Made by a program: the position numbers and the translations under genes
Assembly (NCBI GenBank): GCA_964564415.1
Contig: CAZMAV010000020.1
Location: forward strand, 1 to 64,000
Length of the DNA stretch: 64,000 nucleotides
Source: JALEFZ01 sp964564415
GTDB taxonomy: Bacteria; Bacteroidota; Bacteroidia; J057
Reading direction: 5' to 3'
Notes under the pieces: generated by a model
Told to the model about the DNA's origin: nothing
The model's input: the letters and a program-made list of their open reading frames with translations, nothing else
Databases searched by the model: none
Shown: positions 17,591 to 25,463 of the stretch, piece by piece
Layout of the letters: each line of letters begins with the position of its first letter
Numbering within the stretch: the stretch's first letter is position 1

Positions 17591-17716
17591 TCAAGAGGAA
17601 TTTTCGGCATCTTCCGAAGGAGTTGTCTTCTCTTCCGCCGCCGTATCGCAGGAAGAAAAAGGGATGAGGTTAAGGATCATCATCATCAAAATAGATAAGG
17701 GCCTGTTCAGGCTCAT
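17591..17716 (-). CDS. Tiny lipoprotein, 41 residues
   Basis: A small frame starts MSLNRPLSILMMMILNLIP and has a lipobox F-S-S-C at Cys23, followed by only 18 residues (DTAAEEKTTPSEDAENSS). The basic n-region, hydrophobic core and lipobox, then an acidic Ser/Thr-rich tail, are a complete lipoprotein design, so I consider it a real gene despite its size. No family is recognised. It is on the minus strand upstream of the SDR gene with a gap of about 100 nt and could share its transcript. It may act as an entericidin-like small lipoprotein, but this is only an analogy. Confidence 0.5.
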   Translation of the reverse strand: MSLNRPLSILMMMILNLIPFSSCDTAAEEKTTPSEDAENSS

Positions 17717-18030
17717 AGGACCTAGAATTGGGGTTTAATTTCTCCTTTACCGCTGGGGTTAAGAAGCGTTAATTCTTTTTGCTGGCAACAGTTTGCCCTT
17801 TTTCATTGTTGCCGGCATAAGAGGAGGAAAATAGCTAAAGGCATTTTTGTCAGCCTGATGCCCCCTACCTCTGCCAATAATCTCGCCCTCAATGATGAAA
17901 AGCTGACATCCTGACATTATGACAGGAAACCCAGGGATATTTCCTCCGATGGCATCATGATTGAGTTGGTAGGAGGGCACAGGTAAGCCAGCACTTGGAT
18001 GGTGAGCCTTCATGCTAATGATTCGATTAT
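17717..18030. other. Leader region ahead of hsp20
   Basis: This 314-nt stretch holds the probable promoter of the hsp20-dnaK pair. I see no CIRCE element (TTAGCACTC dyad), so HrcA control is not supported, and no clear TAnnTTTG box. A minus-strand frame of 84 codons at 17759-18013 has no recognisable features and was not called. Confidence 0.4.
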
Positions 18031-18510
18031 ATGAGCCAACAAAACAACCCGGAAGATCTGTTCAAGAATTTTAAAGATGGCCTCAGTGAATTTGGCAAAA
18101 AGGTAGGTTCCTTTGTCGAGGACGTCATTAGTGGCGAAAATCTACAGAGAGAAGGGGATGTCCGCATCCGCACCGATATCTATCAGTCAGGCGATGAGTA
18201 TGTCATTGAACTGGAACTACCTGGAATGAGCAAAAAGGAAGTTTCCATTCAGATTCATGATGGTGTCCTTCAGGTCAAGGGTGTCAAAAAGCCCGTAGAA
18301 GGAGCCCAAGACTTCGACTACGAAAGAAGAGAGCGTCAATTTGGTCCCTTCCTCAAGACCTTTACCCTGCCGGGTGATGTCGAACTTGAAAATATAAGGG
18401 CCAAATACGAAGCTGGCGTCCTAACCATTCGTTTTCCAAGGCCAAGACCTGTAGCAAGCAGCAGCTTCGAGGAAGAAGCAGATGATGGAACCTCCATCAA
18501 CATCGAGTAA
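18031..18510 (+). CDS. Small heat shock protein, Hsp20/alpha-crystallin family
   Basis: 159 residues. A helical N-terminal arm (about 1-45) is followed by the alpha-crystallin domain starting VRIRTDIYQSGDEYVIELEL and ending with the family G-V-L motif (YEAGVLTIRFPRP). ELPGMSKKEVSIQIHDGVLQ is the characteristic P-G core. The acidic tail ends DDGTSINIE with an I-N-I anchor motif like the I-x-I of oligomeric sHsps. It acts as an ATP-independent holdase that passes clients to DnaK. It lies 47 nt before dnaK on the same strand, so the two are probably co-transcribed. Confidence 0.9.
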   Translation: MSQQNNPEDLFKNFKDGLSEFGKKVGSFVEDVISGENLQREGDVRIRTDIYQSGDEYVIELELPGMSKKEVSIQIHDGVLQVKGVKKPVEGAQDFDYERRERQFGPFLKTFTLPGDVELENIRAKYEAGVLTIRFPRPRPVASSSFEEEADDGTSINIE

Positions 18511-18557
18511 ACAATCAATTTTTTCATTAACCATAAAAACTAAAGCTTAATATACAC

Positions 18558-20480
18558 ATGAGTAAGATTATCGGAATAGACCTGGGTACGACCAACTCTG
18601 TGGTATCCGTCATGGAGGGGAATGAACCTGTGGTAATCGTAAACTCCGAAGGTAAACGCACGACTCCATCTGTGGTGGCTTTCACCAAGGACGGAGATCG
18701 CATTGTAGGTGAGCAAGCCAAAAGACAGGCCCTTGCCAACCCTACCAAAACCATTCGCTCTATCAAGCGATTCATGGGTCTTACCTTCGACGAAGCACGA
18801 AACGAACTCAACGAGATTTCATATAAGATCGTAAAGAATGCCAACGGCCTTTCCGTGGCTCAAATCGACGATCGGACCTTCACTCCTCAGGAGATTTCTG
18901 CCATGATTCTTCAGAAAATGAAGAAAACAGCAGAGGATTACCTGGGCTATGAGGTAAAAGAAGCAGTTATCACTGTTCCTGCCTACTTCAATGACTCTCA
19001 GCGTAATGCAACCAAAGAAGCAGGTGAAATTGCCGGTCTTAAGGTAAAGAGAATCATCAACGAGCCTACGGCAGCAGCCCTGGCTTATGGCCTCGACAAG
19101 CAAGACCAAAGCGTAAAGATCGCTGTTTTCGACCTCGGTGGAGGTACCTTTGACATCTCTATCCTCGAATTGGGAGATGGAGTATTTGAGGTCATGTCTA
19201 CCAATGGTGATACCCACCTGGGTGGCGACGACTTTGACAACGTGATCATCGGATGGCTGGCCGACGAAGTGAAGGCTGAGCATGGAATAGACGTTCGCAA
19301 GGACCCCAAGGCCCTTCAGCGTCTCAAGGAAGCTGCTGAGAATGCCAAAATCGAGCTTTCCAGCACCACCCAGACCGAAATCAACCTGCCCTACCTGACC
19401 ATGGATGCCGAAGGTCCCAAGCACCTGGAGCGCAGCCTGACAAGGGCTAAATTCGAGCAGCTCTCCGACAAGCTTTTCGACCGTGCCCTGGCACCCTGCC
19501 GCAAGGCCCTCAAGGATGCCAAGATCACCGTCGATGACATAGACGAAGTTATCCTGGTAGGGGGTTCTACCCGTATCCCTAAGATTCAGGAAATCGTCAA
19601 GGACTTTTTCAAGCGCGAACCCAACAAGTCAGTCAACCCCGACGAGGTAGTGGCTATTGGTGCAGCGATACAGGGGGGTGTACTCTCCGGCGACGTGAAG
19701 GACATCCTTCTCCTGGACGTAACCCCACTCTCCCTGGGTATTGAAACCATGGGAGGAGTATTCACCAAGTTGATCGAAGCCAATACGACCATTCCTACCC
19801 AGAAATCACAGGTTTTCTCAACCGCTGCCGATAACCAGCCCTCTGTAGAGATTCACGTCCTTCAGGGTGAGCGACCCATGGCCAGCGACAACCGCCAACT
19901 GGGTAAATTTCACCTCGACGGCATTCCACCTTCTCCCCGCGGCATTCCTCAGATCGAAGTTTCCTTCGACATAGATGCCAATGGTATCCTCAATGTATCC
20001 GCAAGGGATAAGGCAACAGGAAAAGAAAATAAGATTCGCATCGAAGCTTCTACCGGCTTGAGTGATACCGAGATCGACCGCATGAAGCGCGAAGCTCAGG
20101 AAAATGCCGAAGCCGACCAGAAGCGCAAAGACGAAGTCGAAAAGCTCAACCAGGCCGACCAGTTGATTTTCTCTACTGAGAAGCAGCTCAAAGACCTGGG
20201 CGACAAGCTCTCTGATGGCCATAAGACAGCCATCGAAGAATCACTCGCCAAGTTGAAGGAGGCCCATGCAGCCAAAGACTTCGACGCCATCGAAGGAGCC
20301 ACCAACGCCCTCAATACTGCCTGGCAAAATGCATCCACCGAAATCTACCAGGCTCAGCAGGATCAAGCTCAGGCCAATACCAATGGAGCCGGACCTGAGG
20401 CCGGAGCCGAAGGGGCAGAGCCACAGACCGACGATGATGTAACAGATGTAGAGTACGAAGAGGTAGACGACAACAAGTAA
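18558..20480 (+). CDS. dnaK: Molecular chaperone DnaK (Hsp70)
   Basis: Full-length 640-residue DnaK. Nucleotide-binding domain motifs are IIGIDLGTTNSVVSVMEG, VITVPAYFNDSQR, IAVFDLGGGTFDISILELG and VILVGGSTRIPKIQ. The linker and substrate domain follow (KDILLLDVTPLSLGIETMGG), then the helical lid and a Gln/Glu/Ala-rich tail ending DVEYEEVDDNK, the usual EE-V-D-like end. It refolds proteins with DnaJ and GrpE, whose genes are not in the window. Pairing with hsp20 instead of grpE-dnaJ is a feature of this locus. A terminator follows at 20500. Confidence 0.98.
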   Translation: MSKIIGIDLGTTNSVVSVMEGNEPVVIVNSEGKRTTPSVVAFTKDGDRIVGEQAKRQALANPTKTIRSIKRFMGLTFDEARNELNEISYKIVKNANGLSVAQIDDRTFTPQEISAMILQKMKKTAEDYLGYEVKEAVITVPAYFNDSQRNATKEAGEIAGLKVKRIINEPTAAALAYGLDKQDQSVKIAVFDLGGGTFDISILELGDGVFEVMSTNGDTHLGGDDFDNVIIGWLADEVKAEHGIDVRKDPKALQRLKEAAENAKIELSSTTQTEINLPYLTMDAEGPKHLERSLTRAKFEQLSDKLFDRALAPCRKALKDAKITVDDIDEVILVGGSTRIPKIQEIVKDFFKREPNKSVNPDEVVAIGAAIQGGVLSGDVKDILLLDVTPLSLGIETMGGVFTKLIEANTTIPTQKSQVFSTAADNQPSVEIHVLQGERPMASDNRQLGKFHLDGIPPSPRGIPQIEVSFDIDANGILNVSARDKATGKENKIRIEASTGLSDTEIDRMKREAQENAEADQKRKDEVEKLNQADQLIFSTEKQLKDLGDKLSDGHKTAIEESLAKLKEAHAAKDFDAIEGATNALNTAWQNASTEIYQAQQDQAQANTNGAGPEAGAEGAEPQTDDDVTDVEYEEVDDNK

Positions 20481-20499
20481 TCCTCTTAAGCAGATAAAT

Positions 20500-20538
20500 A
20501 AAAAAGGGATGTCCCGATGGGAGCATCCCTTTTTTTAT
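20500..20538. terminator. Bidirectional terminator between dnaK and glnII
   Basis: Stem GGGATG (20506-20511) with CATCCC (20524-20529), an A run on the left and eight T on the right. It serves the convergent dnaK and glutamine synthetase genes. Confidence 0.85.
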
Positions 20539-20555
20539 TACACAAATCGCATCAA

Positions 20556-21575
20556 TTATGCAGTCTGACCTACCATGCTCAGGGTTTGGATGATCCTGGA
20601 AGCAACGCGGTAGGGATCGGCGTTAGAGGCAGGGCGGCGGTCTTCGAGGTAGCCGGTCCAACCATCATTGTAAACGGAGATAGGTACGCGGATCGAGGCT
20701 CCCCTGTCAGAATTTCCATAGGAGTAGGTTTCGATATGTTGGGTCTCGTGATCTCCTGTCAGGCGCTGGTCATTGCCGGAACCGTAGACGGCAATGTGCT
20801 CTCCGTGGACCTTGCCGAAGGTATGGCAAATATCGTCGAAGAGTTGCCTGCCTCCCACTTCGCGCATGGCGTGGTTGGAGAAGTTGGCGTGCATCCCGCT
20901 GCCATTCCAGTCGCCCTTCATGGGCTTGGGGGCAAATTCAATCTGTACGCCATAGGCTTCGGAGATGCGAAAGAGGAAGTATCGGCTGATCCATAGATCA
21001 TCGCAGGCCTTTTTACCTCCTTTGCCAAAACACTGGTACTCCCACTGTCCGAGCATCACCTCAGCATTGATGCCAGTGATGGAAATTCCTGCCGCCAGAC
21101 AAAGGTCCAGGTGCTCCTCTACGATTTCTCTTCCAGCCACATTTCCTGCCCCTACTGAGCAGTAATACATCCCCTGAGGAGCTGGGTATCCATTTTTGGG
21201 AAAGCCCAGGGGCCTTCCATCAATTACAAAGGTGTATTCCTGCTCGAATCCAAACCAGAATTCCTCATCATTTTCGGGCAAAAGATGGCGGGTATTGGAA
21301 TCGTGGGGGGTCCCATCGGGATTCAATACTTCGCACATGACAATCCAGGCATCCATGCGACCGGCGTCCTTGTAGGTGCGTACGGGCTTGAGGAGACAGT
21401 CAGAAGAACTTCCCTCTGCCTGCATGGTCGAACTCCCATCGAAGGACCACATCGGAATGACAGATAAGTCCCCGTCATAATTTTCAGGAAGGTCTAAGAT
21501 TTTTGTCTTAGAGCGCAGATTAGCCTCGGGCTTGTAGCCGTCCAGCCATACGTACTCTAATTTTGTTGCAGCCAT
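20556..21575 (-). CDS. glnII: Glutamine synthetase, type II (eukaryote-like)
   Basis: 339 residues, the length of GSII enzymes, not of GSI (about 470) or GSIII (about 730). Blocks: LEYVWLDGYKPEANLRSKT, IPMWSFDGSSTMQAEG, FWFGFEQEYTFVIDGRPLGF, GMYYCSVGAGNVAGREIVE, INAEVMLGQWEYQ and GDWNGSGMHANFSN. The C-terminus has TGDHETQHIETYSYGNSDRG and IRVPISVYNDGWTGYLEDRR, matching the glutamate and ATP sites. It makes glutamine from glutamate, ammonium and ATP in the cytoplasm. It is divergent from the ammonium transporter across 531 nt, so uptake and assimilation genes share a control region. There is no adenylylation Tyr motif of the GSI type, as expected for GSII. Confidence 0.95.
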   Translation of the reverse strand: MAATKLEYVWLDGYKPEANLRSKTKILDLPENYDGDLSVIPMWSFDGSSTMQAEGSSSDCLLKPVRTYKDAGRMDAWIVMCEVLNPDGTPHDSNTRHLLPENDEEFWFGFEQEYTFVIDGRPLGFPKNGYPAPQGMYYCSVGAGNVAGREIVEEHLDLCLAAGISITGINAEVMLGQWEYQCFGKGGKKACDDLWISRYFLFRISEAYGVQIEFAPKPMKGDWNGSGMHANFSNHAMREVGGRQLFDDICHTFGKVHGEHIAVYGSGNDQRLTGDHETQHIETYSYGNSDRGASIRVPISVYNDGWTGYLEDRRPASNADPYRVASRIIQTLSMVGQTA

Positions 21576-22106
21576 AATATAGTTAAATAGTAATTGAAGG
21601 TGTTGATGAAGGGCCTGACCTAAATTAGCCTAAAAAGTCCCTGTTAATTGATTTTTAAAAAGGAAAAAATTAGAAAATTTTGAATTTAAGTCTAAAATCA
21701 AGACTAATCATCTTAATACAGTCGTAAAATTAGATCATTTTTTAGAAAAATCAATATAATATAGTTTAATCCAAACTCATTTTTCTTAATTCCTCGTTTG
21801 AATAATTGATCCAAAAAGTCTGAAAGCAGCTTGGAGCAGACTTTAATTCTTAAATAATATCAAAATTTTAGCCATCTCATTAGACAAATATTAACAAAAT
21901 GTATCTGTCATTATATAAAATATAATATTATACTGTGTAATTTTGCCTATCTAATTGCACACTTGTATATTTGATCCAGGAGATTATCAATTTTTCTCTT
22001 AAAAATAAGCAGGAATAAAAAATTTACTTTGACTTTTACTCTCTTTCAATATTTTATCAATATTTTTTACTGCCTTAATCAAAATTAACTATCATTATTG
22101 GACCTA
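21576..22106. other. Shared AT-rich control region of glnII and amtB
   Basis: A 531-bp strongly AT-rich region between divergent nitrogen genes. Two TAnnTTTG-type boxes face amtB (21938-21945 and 21966-21973). I found no equivalent box facing glnII and no clear dyad or sigma-54 GG-N10-GC element. Confidence 0.5.
21942..21973 (+). promoter_or_regulatory. Bacteroidota-type promoter candidate for amtB
   Basis: TTTG at 21942-21945, a 20-nt spacer, then TATATTTG at 21966-21973, close to the TTTG-N19-TAnnTTTG consensus known for Bacteroidota sigma-A. A second box, TAATTTTG, lies at 21938-21945. Either would give a leader of about 125-160 nt before the amtB ATG. Confidence 0.4.
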
Positions 22107-23429
22107 ATGAACGATTCACTTTCCCAACTCAATCATCTTTACCAGGAAGTTGAAAAAAACCTTGTAGCCAGCGAGGCGGCCTTATCTCCTTTGAAGGAGG
22201 TGGCCGCCGATAATGCTTTCATGACCCACAACCTATGGATCATGATTTGTACCGCCCTGGTATTCATCATGCACCTGGGGTTTGCCGGGGTAGAGGCAGG
22301 TTTTACCCAGTCTAAGAATACGGTCAATATCCTCTTCAAAAATACCCTGACCCCGGCCATCGGGCTTATCACCTACGCCTTTGCAGGTTTTGCCCTCATG
22401 TACCCCGGAGCAGAAAATTTCAACCTCATCCCTGGAGTACTGGGATGGAAAGGCATGCTGGGAACAGGTCCCGAGGGCCTTACCAAAGCCAATGGCGACA
22501 TGAGCTATTGGACCGATTTTCTTTTCCAGGGCATGTTTGCCGCTACAGCTGCTACCATTGTGTCGGGAGCTGTAGCCGAAAGAATAAAGATTTCTTCCTA
22601 CTTGATTTTCACAGGTCTTTTTGTGGGACTCGTCTATCCCATCATAGGTTCCTGGCAGTGGGGAGAGGGCTTTCTTTATGAGTGGGGTTTTTATGATTTT
22701 GCGGGATCTACCCTGGTCCATTCCGTAGGGGGATGGGGCGCTCTGGCGGGCATTATCCTTCTGGGACCCAGATTGGGAAAGTACAAGAATGGAGAAGTCA
22801 ATGACTTTCCCGGTTCTTCAGTTCCCCTTGCCACGATAGGGGTCTTTTTGCTTTGGCTGGGCTGGTTTGGCTTCAATGGTGGTTCGGTACTGAGTGCCGA
22901 TCCTGCGGCTACCTCCCTTGTACTGGTCAATACCTCTCTGGCTGCCGCTACCGGAGCCCTGGGTGGGGTCATCATGGCCAACCTCCTCTTTAAGCGCCTG
23001 GACCTGGGCATGGCCCTTAATGGAATTTTGGCAGGCCTGGTCGCCATTACTGCCGGAGCCGACCTTATGACGCCCTACGAAGCCATGCTCATAGGTTTGA
23101 TCGCAGGTTTCCTCGTCGTCCTATCTGCCGTAGGTCTGGACAAACTCAAGCTTGACGACTGTGTAGGAGCGGTTCCTGTCCACCTCACTTGTGGTATCTT
23201 TGGAACCCTTGCCGTAGGTCTTTTTGGAGCCAAAGCCGGATTGGAGCAGTTTCTTACCCAACTTACAGGGATAGGAATATGCGGACTGGCGGCCTTTATC
23301 GCGGCCATGACCATTTTTTATACCATGAAAAAAATCAATGGCATCCGGGTATCTGAGAAACATGAAATTTCCGGGATGGACAGCTTTGAACACGGCATCC
23401 GAGGCTATACCATCACCTTTGACAAGTAA
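22107..23429 (+). CDS. amtB: Ammonium transporter AmtB
   Basis: 440 residues with 11 predicted membrane segments after a 40-residue N-terminal region. Family blocks: FAGVEAGFTQSKNTVNILF, VSGAVAERIKISSYLIFT, DFAGSTLVHSVGGWGALAGI (first pore His) and CVGAVPVHLTCGIFGTLAVG (second pore His). The twin histidines and the D-F-A-G-S/T block are the signature of ammonium channels. I used ATG at 22107; a TTG nine nt upstream would add three residues. No glnK (PII) gene is adjacent, unlike the common glnK-amtB operon. Divergence from glnII suggests co-regulation by nitrogen supply. A hairpin terminator follows. Confidence 0.95.
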   Translation: MNDSLSQLNHLYQEVEKNLVASEAALSPLKEVAADNAFMTHNLWIMICTALVFIMHLGFAGVEAGFTQSKNTVNILFKNTLTPAIGLITYAFAGFALMYPGAENFNLIPGVLGWKGMLGTGPEGLTKANGDMSYWTDFLFQGMFAATAATIVSGAVAERIKISSYLIFTGLFVGLVYPIIGSWQWGEGFLYEWGFYDFAGSTLVHSVGGWGALAGIILLGPRLGKYKNGEVNDFPGSSVPLATIGVFLLWLGWFGFNGGSVLSADPAATSLVLVNTSLAAATGALGGVIMANLLFKRLDLGMALNGILAGLVAITAGADLMTPYEAMLIGLIAGFLVVLSAVGLDKLKLDDCVGAVPVHLTCGIFGTLAVGLFGAKAGLEQFLTQLTGIGICGLAAFIAAMTIFYTMKKINGIRVSEKHEISGMDSFEHGIRGYTITFDK

Positions 23430-23521
23430 GCCCGAACCCGAGAATGAGGATTCACCATGGCTCAAGTGAGTTAAGAGGCCTCCAATAATCTTTATATTCA
23501 AATCTTCCTGATACCTATAAG

Positions 23522-23555
23522 AAAACCGCTACCTCAAGGATAGCGGTTTTCGTTT
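23522..23555. terminator. Bidirectional terminator after amtB
   Basis: AAAACCGCTA and TAGCGGTTTT arms around a 9-nt loop, then CGTTTT. It lies between the convergent amtB gene and the T9SS protein gene. Confidence 0.85.
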
Positions 23556-23609
23556 TGAAACAGTTCACTATTAATATAAATACCCCAAACTTACTGATTG
23601 TCAGGCTTT

Positions 23610-24779
23610 TTATTCGACAACGATAAATGCTTCGCTATGTCCCAGTTCCTCGCGCAGGTCCATGACTTCCAGGATATACTTGGCAGGACTGAGCTCTGAA
23701 ACGTCGATCCTTAGGGTGTTTTCTCCGAGAGAAACACCATCTTTTTGGATCATAATTCTTCCGCTTATGTCCAGGACCCGGATTCTCAGGCTCCGCTCTG
23801 AAGATACAGTTCCTTCGATGTTGATATGGTCGCGTGCAGGATTGGGATAGACGTCGAAGCGGGGAGCAAAAGCCTGGCCCAGCTTTACCTCCCTTACAGA
23901 GGAGTATTGGAAACTTCCATCGAAGTCCACCTGACGCAGGCGGTAGTAAATTCTGGAGGTAGGCGCAGAGAAGTCCATGTACTCATAAAAGCGAGGGGAA
24001 TCGCTGTTTCCGGCTCCCTCGACTGAAGCGATACGGGTGAAGAAATTGCCATCTACTGATCTTTCTACCTGAAATTCAGCGTTATTTTTTTCTGTAGCGG
24101 TGGTCCAGTCCAGTTGTACAGTTCCTTCTCCTACCTGATAGGCATCAAAATCCAGGAGTTCTACCGGAAAGGAGGCGTTGAGGGGAGCAACATCGTAATC
24201 AGTCGTGTTGACGCTAAGATCCCCAACAGGACCGAAAGAGTTTGTGAAGAAAGAATTATTTACATCGTCTGAAGCTTCGAGGATCATGTCTACGGGTACA
24301 TTGGCATTTTTCCTGGGGATGACGAAGTCCAGAAGGTGATAAGCAGCTCCATCCCCCGGAACGAAAAACAGGGTGTTAACTGCGAATCCGGGAGCAGTGG
24401 TGTAGTCGAGACGCCTGTCATAGACTACTCCGTCGATGGTTACGGAGTTGATCAGCTGAGAAGGATTGACAGAAATATCAGTATCAGAATATTCCTGATA
24501 TTCAAAATTCAGGAAAAAACTCGCATTTAGGACTCTATCAAGGTCGTCGTTGACGATTTCAGGTACCCCTGAGACATCGGCCGAACTGGTGCTGAGCTTG
24601 ACGCCCCAGTGAGCTCCGCCCAGCCATTTGTCAGTGCCTGTATTATTGCTGATATAAATTTTGAGCGTGTCTTCGCCTACCCCCCTGGCAATTTCATAGT
24701 TGAGGGTGGAAGGATAGCCCTGTCCGAAAAGGACAGAAGAAAGAGCAAGCATGAATAAGGTAGAGAAAAACTGTTTCAT
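23610..24779 (-). CDS. T9SS-exported protein with type A sorting domain
   Basis: About 389 residues. I set the start at 24779 because MKQFFSTLFMLALSSVLFGQ is a clear signal peptide; the 35 residues upstream in frame are unlike an export signal. The central part (to about residue 200) has no family I recognise. About 205-295 is a fibronectin-III-like segment (VELLDFDAYQVGEGTVQLDW, then TATEKNNAEFQVERSVDG and YYRLRQVDFDG), a standard linker in T9SS cargo. The last 80 residues are a type A sorting domain (FDVYPNPARDHINIEG, ISGRIMIQKDG, PAKYILEVMD). It is probably displayed on or released from the cell surface. Confidence 0.8.
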   Translation of the reverse strand: MKQFFSTLFMLALSSVLFGQGYPSTLNYEIARGVGEDTLKIYISNNTGTDKWLGGAHWGVKLSTSSADVSGVPEIVNDDLDRVLNASFFLNFEYQEYSDTDISVNPSQLINSVTIDGVVYDRRLDYTTAPGFAVNTLFFVPGDGAAYHLLDFVIPRKNANVPVDMILEASDDVNNSFFTNSFGPVGDLSVNTTDYDVAPLNASFPVELLDFDAYQVGEGTVQLDWTTATEKNNAEFQVERSVDGNFFTRIASVEGAGNSDSPRFYEYMDFSAPTSRIYYRLRQVDFDGSFQYSSVREVKLGQAFAPRFDVYPNPARDHINIEGTVSSERSLRIRVLDISGRIMIQKDGVSLGENTLRIDVSELSPAKYILEVMDLREELGHSEAFIVVE

Positions 24780-25296
24780 GATTCCAGAAGATAAGGGGAG
24801 GTAGTTAATCGAATTTACAATGGTATTTATCAGATGAACAAAAAAATCACGCTTGGTCTCATCAAAAAATATTACAACATACATCTGCTACTTATCACTT
24901 CCTACTTTATCCAAATGCTGTAATATCTTTCTTTGAACTATTCCAAAAGTACCATCCCAAAGCTTTTTCCACAAGTAAGCAAATCGCCAAAAAGAGGCTT
25001 AAATATTGAAAATCAATTAGTTCAAAAATGAAATAATTCAGCATATTTGACCCATTTGTACCTATGTAAATCATTTGTAATCAATACTTTACATCTAAAA
25101 ACAACCTTCTAAATGCCCTTGATAAATAACGAATGATTCAATAATAATTATAAATCTATCTCTTTTTATATTTTCGATGAGAAGCAAAGATTGAGGATAA
25201 ATGGTCAGAAAGCCAGGATGAATGGTTGATCAATAAATCTTATAAGGGAATAATTTTTCTCTCTTTTTTCCTTATATGTGAATTTTATACATATAT
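24780..25296. other. AT-rich intergenic region
   Basis: The leader of the T9SS gene plus sequence leading to the repeat pair at 25297-25463. No gene, terminator or promoter box that I can support. Confidence 0.45.
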
Positions 25297-25400
25297 GATC
25301 ATCAGGAATCATTTTTTACAATATACCCCATAGCGTTCTTGGGGTTGAAAACAAGTTACTTATGGTAACCCCAACAGCGCTTTAGCCATTCATTCTTGAT
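25297..25400 (-). repeat. 3'-end stem-loop repeat, copy B
   Basis: Best-preserved copy. The stem is TAGCGTTCTTGGGGTT (25331-25346) against AACCCCAACAGCGCTTTA (25367-25384). Its outer ends are GATCATCAGGAATCAT (left) and, on the minus strand, ATCAAGAATGAATGGC, which together make imperfect terminal inverted repeats (ATCAnGAAT). It lies 3' of the DUF4301 gene, behind the variant copy at 25406. Confidence 0.8.
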
Positions 25401-25405
25401 TATAA

Positions 25406-25463
25406 TGGGTAAGCGCCCTTGGGGCTAGACATACAGAACTTTCGATAACTCCAAGGGCTAGGC
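25406..25463 (-). repeat. Variant stem-loop repeat overlapping a gene end
   Basis: Stem AAGCGCCCTTGGGGCTAG (25411-25428) against ACTCCAAGGGCTAGG (25448-25462). The DUF4301 stop codon (25458-25460) lies inside the right arm. It resembles the repeat family in arm sequence and loop length and could have supplied the gene's present stop codon and terminator. Confidence 0.6.

Noticed and set aside
17759..18013. 84-codon minus-strand frame before hsp20
   Set aside because: No signal, family or composition support, and it would occupy the hsp20 promoter region.
17717..18030. CIRCE element for hsp20-dnaK
   Set aside because: No TTAGCACTC/GAGTGCTAA dyad is present.
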